Source of the DNA: Candidatus Gastranaerophilales bacterium
GTDB taxonomy: Bacteria; Cyanobacteriota; Vampirovibrionia; Gastranaerophilales; Gastranaerophilaceae
Assembly (NCBI GenBank): GCA_944323985.1
Contig: CALUUP010000004.1
Span: 1 to 64,000 of the forward strand
Direction: 5' to 3'
DNA: 64,000 bases
The stretch's first letter is position 1. Every line of letters starts with the position of its first letter. This document shows, one piece after another, positions 45,173-54,014 of the stretch. The notes under the pieces were generated by a model that saw only the letters and a program-made list of their open reading frames with translations, was not told the origin of the DNA and did no database searches. Both the position numbers and the translations under genes were made by a program.

Positions 45173-45269
45173 AATTATAAACCTTTTCAAACCTAACTAC
45201 TTATATAAAGTCAAATTATGAAAAAAAATTGCCTTCATTCACAAATTCACTATAAAAATCTTAATATTC

Positions 45270-46337
45270 TTAAATTTTAGGTTCCAATTCACAACAGAGT
45301 TGACAAGCTCCAAATGTTCCACCGGATGCTTTTAAATTTTTTCTAAAACAACAATAATGTGGAGAATTAAATAATTCTCTTAACGATTTCTCTTTTACAT
45401 TACCTATTTTTTGAGAAAGACAAGGATAAACAAAACCTTCCGGATTAATCATCATATTATTATATGGATATGTACAAGGTTTATAAATCTGGTTTACTGG
45501 AATATCTTCAGGTAATTGAAAAAATTTTTCAATAGCTTCGAGTGGATCTTTAGAATATTCAAACTTAGGAGAAAATCTTAATTTAGTTTTCCCTTTTATA
45601 CTTTCAATTTCTTTATATACTTCTTTAAAATGCTCAATATCAAAATATAATTTTATCGGATAATTTTCATTAAATTCTGGAATAAAGTTTTCTTGCAAAA
45701 TCGAATTTTGTTTCCAATGATTATTTCTTAAAAATGATATTGATAAAAATTCAAATCCCATTTTTTCGCATAATTTATAAAGTTTTGGTAAATCATCTAA
45801 ATTATTTTCTAATACGATAGTTTTAATATCTATCATTTGATTTTTTCTTTGAGATTTTAAATTTTCCAGATTAGAAATAATTTTATCGAAAATTCCATCT
45901 TTTGCTCTATTTATATTATGAGTTTCTCCATATCCATCAAGGGATACAGATAACAAAAGTAATTTATATTTTATAAAAGCCTTAATTATTTCATCATTAA
46001 TTAATATTCCATTTGATACAACATGAGTTTTATTAAAAACTTTTTTAGAAGTATAAGCAAAAATATCTATAAAATCTTTTCTTAAAAGAGGTTCTCCACC
46101 AACTAAAGTAACTATTGAATAAAAAGGAATTTGTTTAATAACATTTTTCCAATCTTCCAAGGTTAATTCTTGTTTATTCCTTTCTTTACCCACATAACAA
46201 TAAGGACAAGCTAAATTACAACGATAAGTAAGTTCTAAAAAATACCGAAATGGTATTTTTGCTCTCCCATATTTATCATTATAAGAAAAAGATGTATATA
46301 CATTTCTTGCTAAATCAAACAAAGATGAATAATTCAT
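45270..46337 (-). CDS. Radical SAM enzyme with SPASM-like C-terminus
   Basis: A 355-residue enzyme. YRCNLACPYCYVGKE (about 33-47) holds the CxxxCxxC that binds the SAM-cleaving 4Fe-4S cluster, and LVGGEPLLRKD and SVSLDGYGETHN are core motifs. The C-terminus has PCTYPYNNMMINPEGFVYPCLSQKIGNV and CQLCCELEP, cysteines of a SPASM or twitch domain for extra clusters. Such enzymes modify peptides or proteins, or serve in cofactor synthesis. No precursor peptide gene is adjacent. No clear Shine-Dalgarno is seen, and a terminator-like hairpin lies in the leader. Confidence 0.88.
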   Translation of the reverse strand: MNYSSLFDLARNVYTSFSYNDKYGRAKIPFRYFLELTYRCNLACPYCYVGKERNKQELTLEDWKNVIKQIPFYSIVTLVGGEPLLRKDFIDIFAYTSKKVFNKTHVVSNGILINDEIIKAFIKYKLLLLSVSLDGYGETHNINRAKDGIFDKIISNLENLKSQRKNQMIDIKTIVLENNLDDLPKLYKLCEKMGFEFLSISFLRNNHWKQNSILQENFIPEFNENYPIKLYFDIEHFKEVYKEIESIKGKTKLRFSPKFEYSKDPLEAIEKFFQLPEDIPVNQIYKPCTYPYNNMMINPEGFVYPCLSQKIGNVKEKSLRELFNSPHYCCFRKNLKASGGTFGACQLCCELEPKI

Positions 46338-46351
46338 ACATTACTTATAAC

Positions 46352-46382
46352 ATAAAAAAACCTCTCTTGAAAAAAAGAGAGG
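46352..46382 (-). terminator. Terminator-like hairpin upstream of the radical SAM gene
   Basis: Arms cctctctt (46361-46368) and aagagagg (46375-46382) form an 8-bp stem. On the minus strand it is followed by seven T. It lies 15-45 bases before the radical SAM start, with no minus-strand gene above it, so it is either a leader attenuator or the end of a short RNA. On the plus strand the downstream T-run is poor. Confidence 0.6.
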
Positions 46383-46467
46383 AAAGTTTGAGCGATGAGG
46401 ATTCTTTATCATAATAAGCTTATTTTTTACTATTTCATTAAACTTTTTGGTAATAGTAGTTGTAAAT

Positions 46468-46497
46468 TTGTTTAAAAATAAAAAATTGATGTATAAT
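46468..46497 (+). promoter_or_regulatory. Promoter of rfbC-rfbB-rfbA
   Basis: TTGTTT (46468-46473), an 18-base spacer and a perfect TATAAT (46492-46497), followed by the AGGAGG of rfbC. The leader would be about 14 bases. Confidence 0.65.
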
Positions 46498-46517
46498 AGA
46501 CAACATAGGAGGTCGTT

Positions 46518-47075
46518 TTGCCGTTTAAATTTGAAAAGTGTGATATAAAAGATTTAATAATTGTGACACCTCAAGTTTTTCTCGATAATAGAGGCTTTTT
46601 TTTAGAGAGTTATAAAGAAAGTGATTTTTTTAAAAATGGAATTAATGTAAAATTTAAACAAGACAATTATTCTAAATCATCAAAAGGAGTACTAAGAGGT
46701 TTGCATTTTCAAATAAAACCTTATGAGCAAGCTAAATTAGTAAGATGTGTAAAAGGAAAAATTTTGGATGTAGCTGTAGATATTCGTCCTAAATCAGAGA
46801 CTTTTAAGCGATATGTGATGATTGAACTTTCAGAAGAGAATAAAAAAATGTTTTTTATACCAAGTGGGTTTGCTCACGGTTTTGTTACGCTTTCTGATAG
46901 TGCTGAAATTCATTATAAAACGTCTGAAGAATATAATCCAAATTTTGATAGAGGTATTTTTTGGGCTGATGAAGAAATTAATATTGATTGGAACATTAAT
47001 TTCGAACCTATATTATCAGAAAAAGATTTAAAACAACCTCGATTAAGAGAACTTTCAATAAAGGAGCTTGAATAA
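46518..47075 (+). CDS. rfbC: dTDP-4-dehydrorhamnose 3,5-epimerase
   Basis: A 185-residue cupin-fold enzyme, the third step of dTDP-L-rhamnose synthesis. Landmarks: FLDNRGFFLESYKESDFF, QDNYSKSSKGVLRGLHFQ (with the catalytic His region), VRCVKGKILDVAVDIR, IPSGFAHGFVTLSD, and YNPNFDRGIFWADEEINIDW near the end. All match RfbC/RmlC. The start is TTG 5 bases after AGGAGG. It overlaps nothing but ends 2 bases before the rfbB ATG. Confidence 0.95.
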   Translation: MPFKFEKCDIKDLIIVTPQVFLDNRGFFLESYKESDFFKNGINVKFKQDNYSKSSKGVLRGLHFQIKPYEQAKLVRCVKGKILDVAVDIRPKSETFKRYVMIELSEENKKMFFIPSGFAHGFVTLSDSAEIHYKTSEEYNPNFDRGIFWADEEINIDWNINFEPILSEKDLKQPRLRELSIKELE

Positions 47076-47076
47076 T

Positions 47077-48051
47077 ATGAAATTATTGGTAACAGGTGGT
47101 GCTGGTTTTATTGGAAGTTGTTTTATAAAACATATTTTAAATAAATATCCAAGTTATAAAATTATAAATTTAGATGCTTTAACATATTGTGGAAATTTAA
47201 ATAATTTAATTAACGTCGAAAAGAATCCTAATTATAAATTTATAAAAGGCAATATTTGTGATAAAAATTTAGTCCGAGAAATTATTTCAGGAGTCGACTG
47301 TGTTATAAATTTTGCAGCAGAATCGCATGTCGATAACTCAATTAACAATCCTGAAATTTTTATTGAAACAAATATAAAAGGAACATTAAACTTATTACAA
47401 GCATCTAAAGAATGTAAAATTAAAAGATATCTTCAAATATCTACTGACGAAGTCTATGGGACTTTAGGCAGTAGCGGATATTTTTATGAGACAACGCCTT
47501 TAGCACCAAATAGTCCATATTCTGCTTCTAAGGCAAGTGCTGATTTGTTAGTTAGAGCTTTTTATGAAACATATAAATTTCCTGTGTTAATAACAAGATG
47601 TTCTAATAATTATGGACCTTATCAATATCCTGAAAAATTAATTCCATTTTTTATATTACGTCTTTTAAATAATCAGAAAGTTCCCGTTTACGGAGATGGT
47701 ATGAATGTTAGAGATTGGTTATATGTTTACGATCATTGTGAAGCTATTGATTTAGTTTTACATAAAGGTGTAGAAGGAGAAATTTATAATATTGGTGGAC
47801 ACAATGAAAAAACTAATTTAGAAATTACTAATCTAATATTAGAAAAAATGGGAAAAGATTCATCTTATATTGAATATGTGGAAGATAGGTTAGGACATGA
47901 TAGAAGATATGCAATTTCAAATGATAAAATAACTTCTCAATTAGGCTGGAGCCCTAAGATTACTTTTGAAGAAGGAATAAATAAAACCATTGATTGGTAT
48001 TTATCACACCAAAATTGGATAAAATCAATAGAAGAAAAAAAGAGGATTTAA
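47077..48051 (+). CDS. rfbB: dTDP-glucose 4,6-dehydratase
   Basis: A 324-residue short-chain dehydrogenase of the extended type. GGAGFIGSCF binds NAD, FAAESHVDNSI and STDEVYGTLG give active-site residues, and YSASKASADLLVRAF has the Tyr-x-x-x-Lys pair. RCSNNYGPYQYPEKLIP and DGMNVRDWLYVYDHCEAI are RmlB signatures. It makes dTDP-4-keto-6-deoxyglucose. I chose ATG 47077 after AAGGAG; a TTG at 47068 is possible. Confidence 0.96.
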   Translation: MKLLVTGGAGFIGSCFIKHILNKYPSYKIINLDALTYCGNLNNLINVEKNPNYKFIKGNICDKNLVREIISGVDCVINFAAESHVDNSINNPEIFIETNIKGTLNLLQASKECKIKRYLQISTDEVYGTLGSSGYFYETTPLAPNSPYSASKASADLLVRAFYETYKFPVLITRCSNNYGPYQYPEKLIPFFILRLLNNQKVPVYGDGMNVRDWLYVYDHCEAIDLVLHKGVEGEIYNIGGHNEKTNLEITNLILEKMGKDSSYIEYVEDRLGHDRRYAISNDKITSQLGWSPKITFEEGINKTIDWYLSHQNWIKSIEEKKRI

Positions 48052-48055
48052 TTAA

Positions 48056-48925
48056 ATGAAAGGAATTGTTCTTGCAGGGGGTACTGGTTCTAGATTATAT
48101 CCAAGTACAATTGCAATTTCTAAACAACTTTTACCTATATATGATAAACCAATGATTTATTATCCTATTTCAGTATTAATGCTTGCTGGAATTAGAGAAA
48201 TATTGATAATAACAACACCTCAAGATTCATCAAATTTTAAAAATTTATTAGGAGATGGCTCACAATTTGGAGTTAAATTCGTTTATAAAGAACAACCCAA
48301 GCCGGAAGGAATTGCTCAAGCTTTTATTTTAGCAGAAGATTTTATTGGAAAAGATTCGGTTGCTTTGGTTCTGGGTGATAATATTTTTTATGGTGCTGGA
48401 TTCAGTTCTATTCTGCAATCTGCTATAAAAAATGTTAATGAAAAAAATGAAGCAACTATATTTGGTTATTCTGTAAAAAATCCTGAAAGATTTGGTGTTA
48501 TTGAATTTGATAATAATAACAAAATTTTAAGTATCGAAGAAAAGCCTATATATCCTAAGTCAAATTACGCAGTTACAGGCTTATATTTTTATAATAATGA
48601 TGTTATAGAATATGCGAAACAATTAAAACCTTCTAACAGGAATGAATTAGAAATAACAGATTTAAATAAGATTTATTTAAAAGAAAATCGTTTAAATGTA
48701 GAATTATTCGGAAGAGGTTTTGTTTGGCTAGATACGGGGACTCATCGTTCTCTACTTCAAGCTGGTCAGTACATTCAAGCAATTGAAGAAAATCAAGGTA
48801 TTAAAGTTGCGTGCCTAGAAGAAATAGCATATCGAATGAATTTTTTAACTAAAGAAGAAATTCTTAATAATATTTCAAAATGTCAAAATAATGAGTATTA
48901 TAGTTATTTAAAAAATATCAACTAG
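48056..48925 (+). CDS. rfbA: Glucose-1-phosphate thymidylyltransferase
   Basis: A 289-residue nucleotidyltransferase opening [36 protein letters not shown], with [27 protein letters not shown] and [12 protein letters not shown]. These are all RmlA landmarks. It makes dTDP-glucose, the first step. It starts 4 bases after the rfbB stop. The reductase rfbD is not in the window, so either it is elsewhere or the product is another dTDP-sugar. Confidence 0.96.
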   Translation: MKGIVLAGGTGSRLYPSTIAISKQLLPIYDKPMIYYPISVLMLAGIREILIITTPQDSSNFKNLLGDGSQFGVKFVYKEQPKPEGIAQAFILAEDFIGKDSVALVLGDNIFYGAGFSSILQSAIKNVNEKNEATIFGYSVKNPERFGVIEFDNNNKILSIEEKPIYPKSNYAVTGLYFYNNDVIEYAKQLKPSNRNELEITDLNKIYLKENRLNVELFGRGFVWLDTGTHRSLLQAGQYIQAIEENQGIKVACLEEIAYRMNFLTKEEILNNISKCQNNEYYSYLKNIN

Positions 48926-48930
48926 AATAA

Positions 48931-48959
48931 TTGAAGAACTAATAAAAATATGTTAAAAT
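48931..48959 (+). promoter_or_regulatory. Promoter of the alcohol dehydrogenase gene
   Basis: TTGAAG (48931-48936), a 17-base spacer and TAAAAT (48954-48959) with a TG extension (TGtTAAAAT). The leader would be about 40 bases and ends in AAAGGAGG. Confidence 0.75.
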
Positions 48960-49005
48960 AGTTTATTGGTCTAGTGTTTAGTATTAAAAATTAAAGGAGG
49001 CATTT

Positions 49006-50061
49006 ATGAAATGTTATGCAATGCTTTCAATTGGTCACACAGGTTGGATTAATAAAGATATACCAAAATGTGGTCCAATGGATGCAATATGTAAGCCAAT
49101 TGCATTAGCACCTTGTACATCTGATGTTCACACAGTTTGGGCCGGAGCTATTGGAGATAGGCACAATATGGTCTTAGGTCATGAAGCAGTCGGTGAAGTT
49201 GTTGAAGTCGGAAATTTAGTAAAAGATTTTAAAGTCGGAGATAAAGTTTTAGTATCCGCAATAACTCCTGATTGGAACTCTCTTGAAGCACAGGAAGGAT
49301 ACGCAATGCATTCTGGAGGTATGCTTTCAGGATGGAAATTTTCTAATTTCAAAGACGGCGTATTTGCTGAATATTTCCATGTAAATGATGCTGATGGTAA
49401 TTTAGCCCTACTTCCTGAAGGAATGGACTTAGGAGCAGCGTGTATGATTAGCGATATGGTACCTACTGGTTTTCACGGAGTAGAACTTGCTGATGTCCAA
49501 TTTGGAGATAATGTTGCAGTAATAGGTATTGGACCTGTCGGATTAATGTCAGTTGCAGCTGCTGCGATAAGAGGAGCTGCAAATATTTATGCCGTCGGTT
49601 CCAGAAAAAATTGTGCAGACTTAGCTCTAGAATTTGGTGCTACTGATATAATTAACTACAAAGAAGGTGATATTGTAGAACAAATTTTAGATAAAACTCA
49701 TGGTAAAGGAGTTGATAGAATTGTTGTAGCAGGTGGTAACAACGACACCTTTGACCAAGCATTCAAAATGCTAAAGCCTGGTGGAAAAATTGGCAACGTA
49801 AATTATCTAGGCGAGGGCGAATACGTAAAAATTCCTCGAATCGAATGGGGATGTGGCATGGGGCATAAACAAATTACAGGAGGACTCATGCCAGGTGGAC
49901 GTTTGCGTTCAGAAAAACTAGCAAGACTAGTTGAAACTGGAAGAATTCATCCAGAAAAGCTAATTACCCATAAATTCCAAGGTCTTGAAAATGTAGAGCA
50001 AGCTCTTATGCTTATGAAAGATAAACCTCGTGATTTAATTAAGCCTCTTGTAATAGTCTAA
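49006..50061 (+). CDS. NADP-dependent secondary alcohol dehydrogenase (zinc type)
   Basis: A 351-residue medium-chain dehydrogenase very close, as I recall the sequences, to the NADP alcohol dehydrogenases of Clostridium beijerinckii and Thermoanaerobacter brockii. Cys37 in CTSDVHT, His59 in LGHEAVGEV and Asp150 in MISDMVPTG are the zinc ligands; GIGPVGLMSVAAA binds NADP, with GSRKNC favouring the phosphate. TPDWNSLEAQEGYAMHSGGMLSGWKFSNFKDGVFAEYFHVNDAD is diagnostic. It interconverts ketones or aldehydes with alcohols in fermentation. Base composition is less AT-rich than its neighbours, suggesting transfer. Confidence 0.93.
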   Translation: MKCYAMLSIGHTGWINKDIPKCGPMDAICKPIALAPCTSDVHTVWAGAIGDRHNMVLGHEAVGEVVEVGNLVKDFKVGDKVLVSAITPDWNSLEAQEGYAMHSGGMLSGWKFSNFKDGVFAEYFHVNDADGNLALLPEGMDLGAACMISDMVPTGFHGVELADVQFGDNVAVIGIGPVGLMSVAAAAIRGAANIYAVGSRKNCADLALEFGATDIINYKEGDIVEQILDKTHGKGVDRIVVAGGNNDTFDQAFKMLKPGGKIGNVNYLGEGEYVKIPRIEWGCGMGHKQITGGLMPGGRLRSEKLARLVETGRIHPEKLITHKFQGLENVEQALMLMKDKPRDLIKPLVIV

Positions 50062-50066
50062 GCAAT

Positions 50067-50099
50067 AAAAAAAGGAATTCTAGTGGATTCCTTTTTTTT
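50067..50099 (+). terminator. Intrinsic terminator of the alcohol dehydrogenase gene
   Basis: Stem aaaaaaaggaat (50067-50078) with attcctttttttt (50087-50099), 8-base loop, U-run included. Confidence 0.88.
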
Positions 50100-50140
50100 A
50101 TGTTAAAATATCTCTAAAATAAACTACTGGAGATATGAAA

Positions 50141-50824
50141 ATGGAAAATCATGAACATTCTCATTCTGTATCTGAAAATAATGAGAAAAAAACTTTAGCT
50201 GTAATTATTTTTACAATAATAATGATGTGTGTAGAAATTGCATATGGATATATCACTCATTCTATGGCACTACTTGCTGATGGATACCATATGGGAACTC
50301 ACGCTCTCGCACTAGGGCTTACATATATTGCATATATTCTTACTAGAAAATTTGCAAATTCAGAAATTTTTCTAAATGGACCTGATAAAATTGGAACACT
50401 CGCAGGATACACCAGCTCTATTTTTCTTGGACTTACCGGTATTTGGATAATAATTGAAGCTCTGGAAAGATTTTTTAATCCTCTAAAAATTGATTTTAAT
50501 GATGCAATACTAGTTGCAATTATTGGATTAGTTGTAAATGCTGTTTGTATATTTATCATGGAAGGGAAACACTCCCATAACCATGAACACCAAGAAAAAG
50601 AACATAAAGAAGATTATAATTATAAAGCAGCTTATTACCACATTCTAGCTGATGCTCTTACTTCTTTGCTAGCAATTGGAGCGTTATTAATTGGAAAATC
50701 CTTCCATATAGTTTTCTTAGATTCAATTGTTGGTATTTTAGGAGGTATTCTAATATTGAGCTGGACAATCAATCTTTTAATAGGAACTGTAAAAATACTC
50801 TTAGATATGAAAGATTGCAAGTAA
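50141..50824 (+). CDS. Cation diffusion facilitator, short DmeF/ZitB-like form
   Basis: A 227-residue divalent metal exporter with six membrane helices. The metal site is ADGYHMGTH in helix 2 and HILADALTS in helix 5. A His-rich N-terminus (ENHEHSHSVSE) and a His-rich loop (GKHSHNHEHQEKEHKED) supply metal binding. The C-terminal cytoplasmic domain of most family members is missing, so the protein is shorter than the usual 300. I chose ATG 50141, 8 bases after GGAG, over 50135. A DtxR/MntR-type regulator gene is close by. The metal is not known. Confidence 0.85.
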   Translation: MENHEHSHSVSENNEKKTLAVIIFTIIMMCVEIAYGYITHSMALLADGYHMGTHALALGLTYIAYILTRKFANSEIFLNGPDKIGTLAGYTSSIFLGLTGIWIIIEALERFFNPLKIDFNDAILVAIIGLVVNAVCIFIMEGKHSHNHEHQEKEHKEDYNYKAAYYHILADALTSLLAIGALLIGKSFHIVFLDSIVGILGGILILSWTINLLIGTVKILLDMKDCK

Positions 50825-51832
50825 TCAGGAAGATTTTTCGCCATTACGATATCCAATACCTGCTCTATAGCCTGATATTGAATATAAAATAGGAAGAGCT
50901 GGTTCTATCCACTTAAGCCCAGATAGAACAGCTACTGTAGCTACATCATCCAGATGCAAGCCCAAATCCATAGCTTCAGGTTTTCTTTCTGAATATAGAT
51001 TTTGATTTTGTTTTTTATTTGAACAAATCAATGGTTCAATACACTTTTTACTAATCAAATTCGCGATTACACTTCCTCCAATAACACCTGTTAATATTAT
51101 CCCTGACACCATTCCTATTGCTCTTGCAGACTTTGACTTTATATTATTTTTTTCTAGAATCCCTAAAGCTATTCCTGCTCCTACATTACATAAAAATATA
51201 TTTGCTAAATATTGATAGACCCCTTCTTTTATTTTATTAGGAACTTTCTCTTTCCATTTATTATCAATTGCAGCATCACCTGAAACCCCACCAATTATTC
51301 CTCCTAACACTGGAATTAACCCCATAAGAGATAACCTTTTTATCTCTCCAAAGATGTCTTTTGAAGTTATATTATCAGGCTCAGGTATGAATTTATTCAA
51401 AAATTCCTTTCCAGTTTTATTACTATCTAATTCTTTATAGATTTTAGAAATTTCTGATATATTCAAAATCTTATTTTTTCCTTTTTCTAAAATTTTTTGA
51501 GACTCTTTACTTATTTTATTTGTCTTTACAAACTCATCTACTAGCTTTGAATTACTTACCTCCAAATCCTTTAAATTTATATTATTGCTAAGTCCTTTTA
51601 TACCAAGAGATTTTACACCTCTAGTAGATATCAAAGCCGATAGCATTGTAACAGACAGTACACTAAAAAGTCTAAATGTCTCATTTTTTTGCTTTTCTTT
51701 TTCTGTATTTTTAATATGATTACCCAACATAAAAGCTCCACCAAATCCCATAATCAAAGGAACCGACTGAGAAAATTTCCCAACTAATCTAGGCTGATCT
51801 AAAAATTTTCCAAGTGCTAAAATACGACTCAT
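50825..51832 (-). CDS. Membrane protein of unknown function
   Basis: A 335-residue protein with Gly/Ala-rich hydrophobic segments near 22-37, 58-75, 172-192, 205-232, 240-265 (AIGMVSGIILTGVIGGSVIANLI) and 295-320, plus a polar helical part (85-160). I recognise no family. Its start is preceded by AAAGGAG and, directly before that, by a perfect 16-bp palindrome. It lies 52 bases after the DtxR/MntR-type gene on the same strand and may be controlled by it. Its stop abuts the CDF stop. Confidence 0.6.
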   Translation of the reverse strand: MSRILALGKFLDQPRLVGKFSQSVPLIMGFGGAFMLGNHIKNTEKEKQKNETFRLFSVLSVTMLSALISTRGVKSLGIKGLSNNINLKDLEVSNSKLVDEFVKTNKISKESQKILEKGKNKILNISEISKIYKELDSNKTGKEFLNKFIPEPDNITSKDIFGEIKRLSLMGLIPVLGGIIGGVSGDAAIDNKWKEKVPNKIKEGVYQYLANIFLCNVGAGIALGILEKNNIKSKSARAIGMVSGIILTGVIGGSVIANLISKKCIEPLICSNKKQNQNLYSERKPEAMDLGLHLDDVATVAVLSGLKWIEPALPILYSISGYRAGIGYRNGEKSS

Positions 51833-51844
51833 TTTTCTCCTTTT

Positions 51845-51860
51845 GTTAGTTTAAACTAAC
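51845..51860. promoter_or_regulatory. Perfect 16-bp palindrome, candidate operator
   Basis: GTTAGTTTAAACTAAC reads identically on both strands. It sits between the regulator gene and the membrane-protein gene, 5 bases before the latter's Shine-Dalgarno. Its form resembles DtxR/MntR-family operators (TTAG...CTAA arms), and a gene of that family is next door. Binding is inference. Confidence 0.6.
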
Positions 51861-51884
51861 ATTTTATTCAAAAATTTTTCTTTT

Positions 51885-52268
51885 CTATTTTTCGATTTTT
51901 TCTACATAACTAATTAACTTTTCTAAAGCATTGTTAGAAATAACATGTTCAACTTTACAAGCATTTTCAGAAGCTTCAACAGTATCTAGACCTAAAATTT
52001 CGTAGAAAAATCTATACAAAATTTTATGCTTTTTTATAACCTCTTTTGCAACATCTTCACCTAATTTTGTAAAAGTAATTTCTTCATAACGGCCATGATT
52101 TATCAAACCTTTTGTTGCGAGATTTTTTAAAGCTTCTGTAACAGAAGAGCGTTTTACATTTAACCTCTTTGCAACCTCAACAGCTTTTACAGCTTGATTT
52201 TGCTCATAAATTTCATACAAAGCTTCTATATAGTCTTCTAAACTTGCAGATAAATTTAGTTCGTTCAT
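51885..52268 (-). CDS. DtxR/MntR-family metal-dependent repressor
   Basis: The 127-residue protein has a winged helix-turn-helix (SASLEDYIEALYEIYEQNQAVKAVEVAKRLNVKRSSVTEALKNLATKGLINH) and a dimerisation helix with candidate metal ligands (KHKILYRFFYEILGL...ENACKVEHVIS). The short length, without an SH3 domain, is like MntR. It would sense manganese or iron and repress transport genes. I chose ATG 52268 after GAGG; an in-frame ATG at 52304 is less likely. Confidence 0.88.
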   Translation of the reverse strand: MNELNLSASLEDYIEALYEIYEQNQAVKAVEVAKRLNVKRSSVTEALKNLATKGLINHGRYEEITFTKLGEDVAKEVIKKHKILYRFFYEILGLDTVEASENACKVEHVISNNALEKLISYVEKIEK

Positions 52269-52322
52269 ATTTACCTCAAGATAATTGTAAGGCAAACCTA
52301 ACAAATTTTCAAGGCAGAATAT

Positions 52323-53384
52323 TTATGATTTTAAATATTCTTCTATAAAACCATCTAAATCGCCATCCATAACGGCATCAACGTTACCAACTTCATATCC
52401 GGTACGATGGTCTTTTACCATTTTATAAGGATGGAATACATAAGAACGGATTTGAGAGCCAAAATTTATATCAAAATTTTCACCCTTTAGCTCTGCTAGT
52501 TTCTTTTCGTGTTCTCTTTGTCTTATTTCAAGTAATTTAGAAGCAAGCATTTGCATAGCATTTTCTTTATTTTGAAGTTGTGAGCGCTCTTGTTGACACT
52601 TTACAACAATTCCTGTAGGTTTGTGTAAAATTCTTACGGCAGTTTCTACCTTATTGACATTTTGTCCGCCTGCTCCACCTGAACGCATTGTATCTACTTC
52701 AATGTCTTCCGGAGGAATAGAAATAGTTTTTTCATAATCAGGTATTATTGGAGAAACTTCACAAGATGCAAAACTTGTTTGACGTTTTCCATTAGCATTA
52801 AAAGGAGAAATTCTTACAAGTCTATGAACACCTTTTTCTGCTTTAGCGTAACCATAAGCATACTTACCTGTAATCTTTATAGTAGCAGATTTTATCCCAG
52901 CTTCTTCACCATCAGACTTATCAATTAATTCAACTTTCCAACCTCTTGATTCAGCCCAGCGGGTATACATTCTAAGTAGCATATTTGCCCAATCCTGTGC
53001 GTCTGTCCCACCTGCTCCGGCATTGATTGAAAGAAAAGCATCAGCTTCGTCATAATCTCCTGATAACATTTTTTGTATATCATATTTTGCAAGTTCTTTT
53101 TCCAACTGAGCTAGCTGTATATTGCTCTCTGCAATCAATTCTTCATCAGCTATTTCTTGAGCAGTCTTTGCATCATCAATTATAGACTCCCACTTAGAAA
53201 ACATCTCTAGAGTTTCTTTGATTTCTCTTGATTTTTGTCCTAATTCTGACGCCAAATTTTGGTTTGACCAAACTTCCGGAGTCTGCAATTTAGACTCAAT
53301 TTCAGACAAATCTTTTTTTAATTTATCAAAATCGATATTTTTTTTATTCTGATTTACACTTTGTTCAAGTTCTTGCAAATTCAT
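52323..53384 (-). CDS. prfB: Peptide chain release factor 2
   Basis: The 353-residue protein has the class I release factor pattern. The GGQ tripeptide is in [19 protein letters not shown] (about 235), and the PCP/SPF loop is represented by [18 protein letters not shown], the RF2 type that reads UGA and UAA. The N-terminus ([25 protein letters not shown]) is intact in one frame, so the common RF2 programmed frameshift is absent here. The start overlaps the tmk stop as ATGA. Confidence 0.96.
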   Translation of the reverse strand: MNLQELEQSVNQNKKNIDFDKLKKDLSEIESKLQTPEVWSNQNLASELGQKSREIKETLEMFSKWESIIDDAKTAQEIADEELIAESNIQLAQLEKELAKYDIQKMLSGDYDEADAFLSINAGAGGTDAQDWANMLLRMYTRWAESRGWKVELIDKSDGEEAGIKSATIKITGKYAYGYAKAEKGVHRLVRISPFNANGKRQTSFASCEVSPIIPDYEKTISIPPEDIEVDTMRSGGAGGQNVNKVETAVRILHKPTGIVVKCQQERSQLQNKENAMQMLASKLLEIRQREHEKKLAELKGENFDINFGSQIRSYVFHPYKMVKDHRTGYEVGNVDAVMDGDLDGFIEEYLKS

Positions 53385-53989
53385 AATTTTTCCACTAACT
53401 CTACGACTTTTTTATGTATATTTTCTATTGTATCAGAAGAATTTATAACTTTTACTCTATCAGGCTCTTTTTTAGCAATCTCTAAATAACCATTTCTTAC
53501 TCTATTGAAAAATTCTATTCCGGCAGATTCCATTCTATCTTTCTGATTTCCAACTCTTTGCATTGAAGTTTCTATATCAATATCAAAAACAATAGTTAAA
53601 TCAGGCTTTAATCCCCCAGTTGCAATATTATTTAAATAGTTAATTCTATCCAAATCTAACTTTCTTCCATAACCTTGATAAGCAACAGTTGAGTCAGTAT
53701 GCCTATCACAAAGAATAATTTTACCCTCTTTTATTGCAGGCTTGATTATACAATCTATATGTTGCGCTCTATCTGCTAAAAACAAAAACGATTCAGCTTG
53801 AGGAGAGACCTCTCCATCATAGTTTAAAAGGATCTCTCGAAGTTTTACGCCTAGCCCGATAGCACCAGGTTCTCTAGTAAGCAAAGTTCTATTACCTTTA
53901 TTTTTTAAATATTCGTCCAGAAGTTTAATTTGTGTAGTTTTTCCACACCCATCAGCTCCTTCAAATGTTATAAATATACCTTTTTTCAT
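53381..53989 (-). CDS. tmk: Thymidylate kinase
   Basis: A 202-residue P-loop kinase that makes d[19 protein letters not shown] has Walker [21 protein letters not shown] binds dTMP, and [20 protein letters not shown] is the family DR(F/H)xxS motif. I chose ATG 53989, which gives the standard length. In-frame starts at 54031 and 54064 would overlap the transglycosylase gene. No Shine-Dalgarno is clear. Confidence 0.93.
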   Translation of the reverse strand: MKKGIFITFEGADGCGKTTQIKLLDEYLKNKGNRTLLTREPGAIGLGVKLREILLNYDGEVSPQAESFLFLADRAQHIDCIIKPAIKEGKIILCDRHTDSTVAYQGYGRKLDLDRINYLNNIATGGLKPDLTIVFDIDIETSMQRVGNQKDRMESAGIEFFNRVRNGYLEIAKKEPDRVKVINSSDTIENIHKKVVELVEKL

Positions 53990-54014
53990 ATTTTTGATTT
54001 TATCATAAACATTA

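Noticed and set aside
53320-53384. Possible programmed frameshift in prfB
   Set aside because: The RF2 N-terminus is continuous in one frame and no CTTTGA slip site is seen near the usual place.
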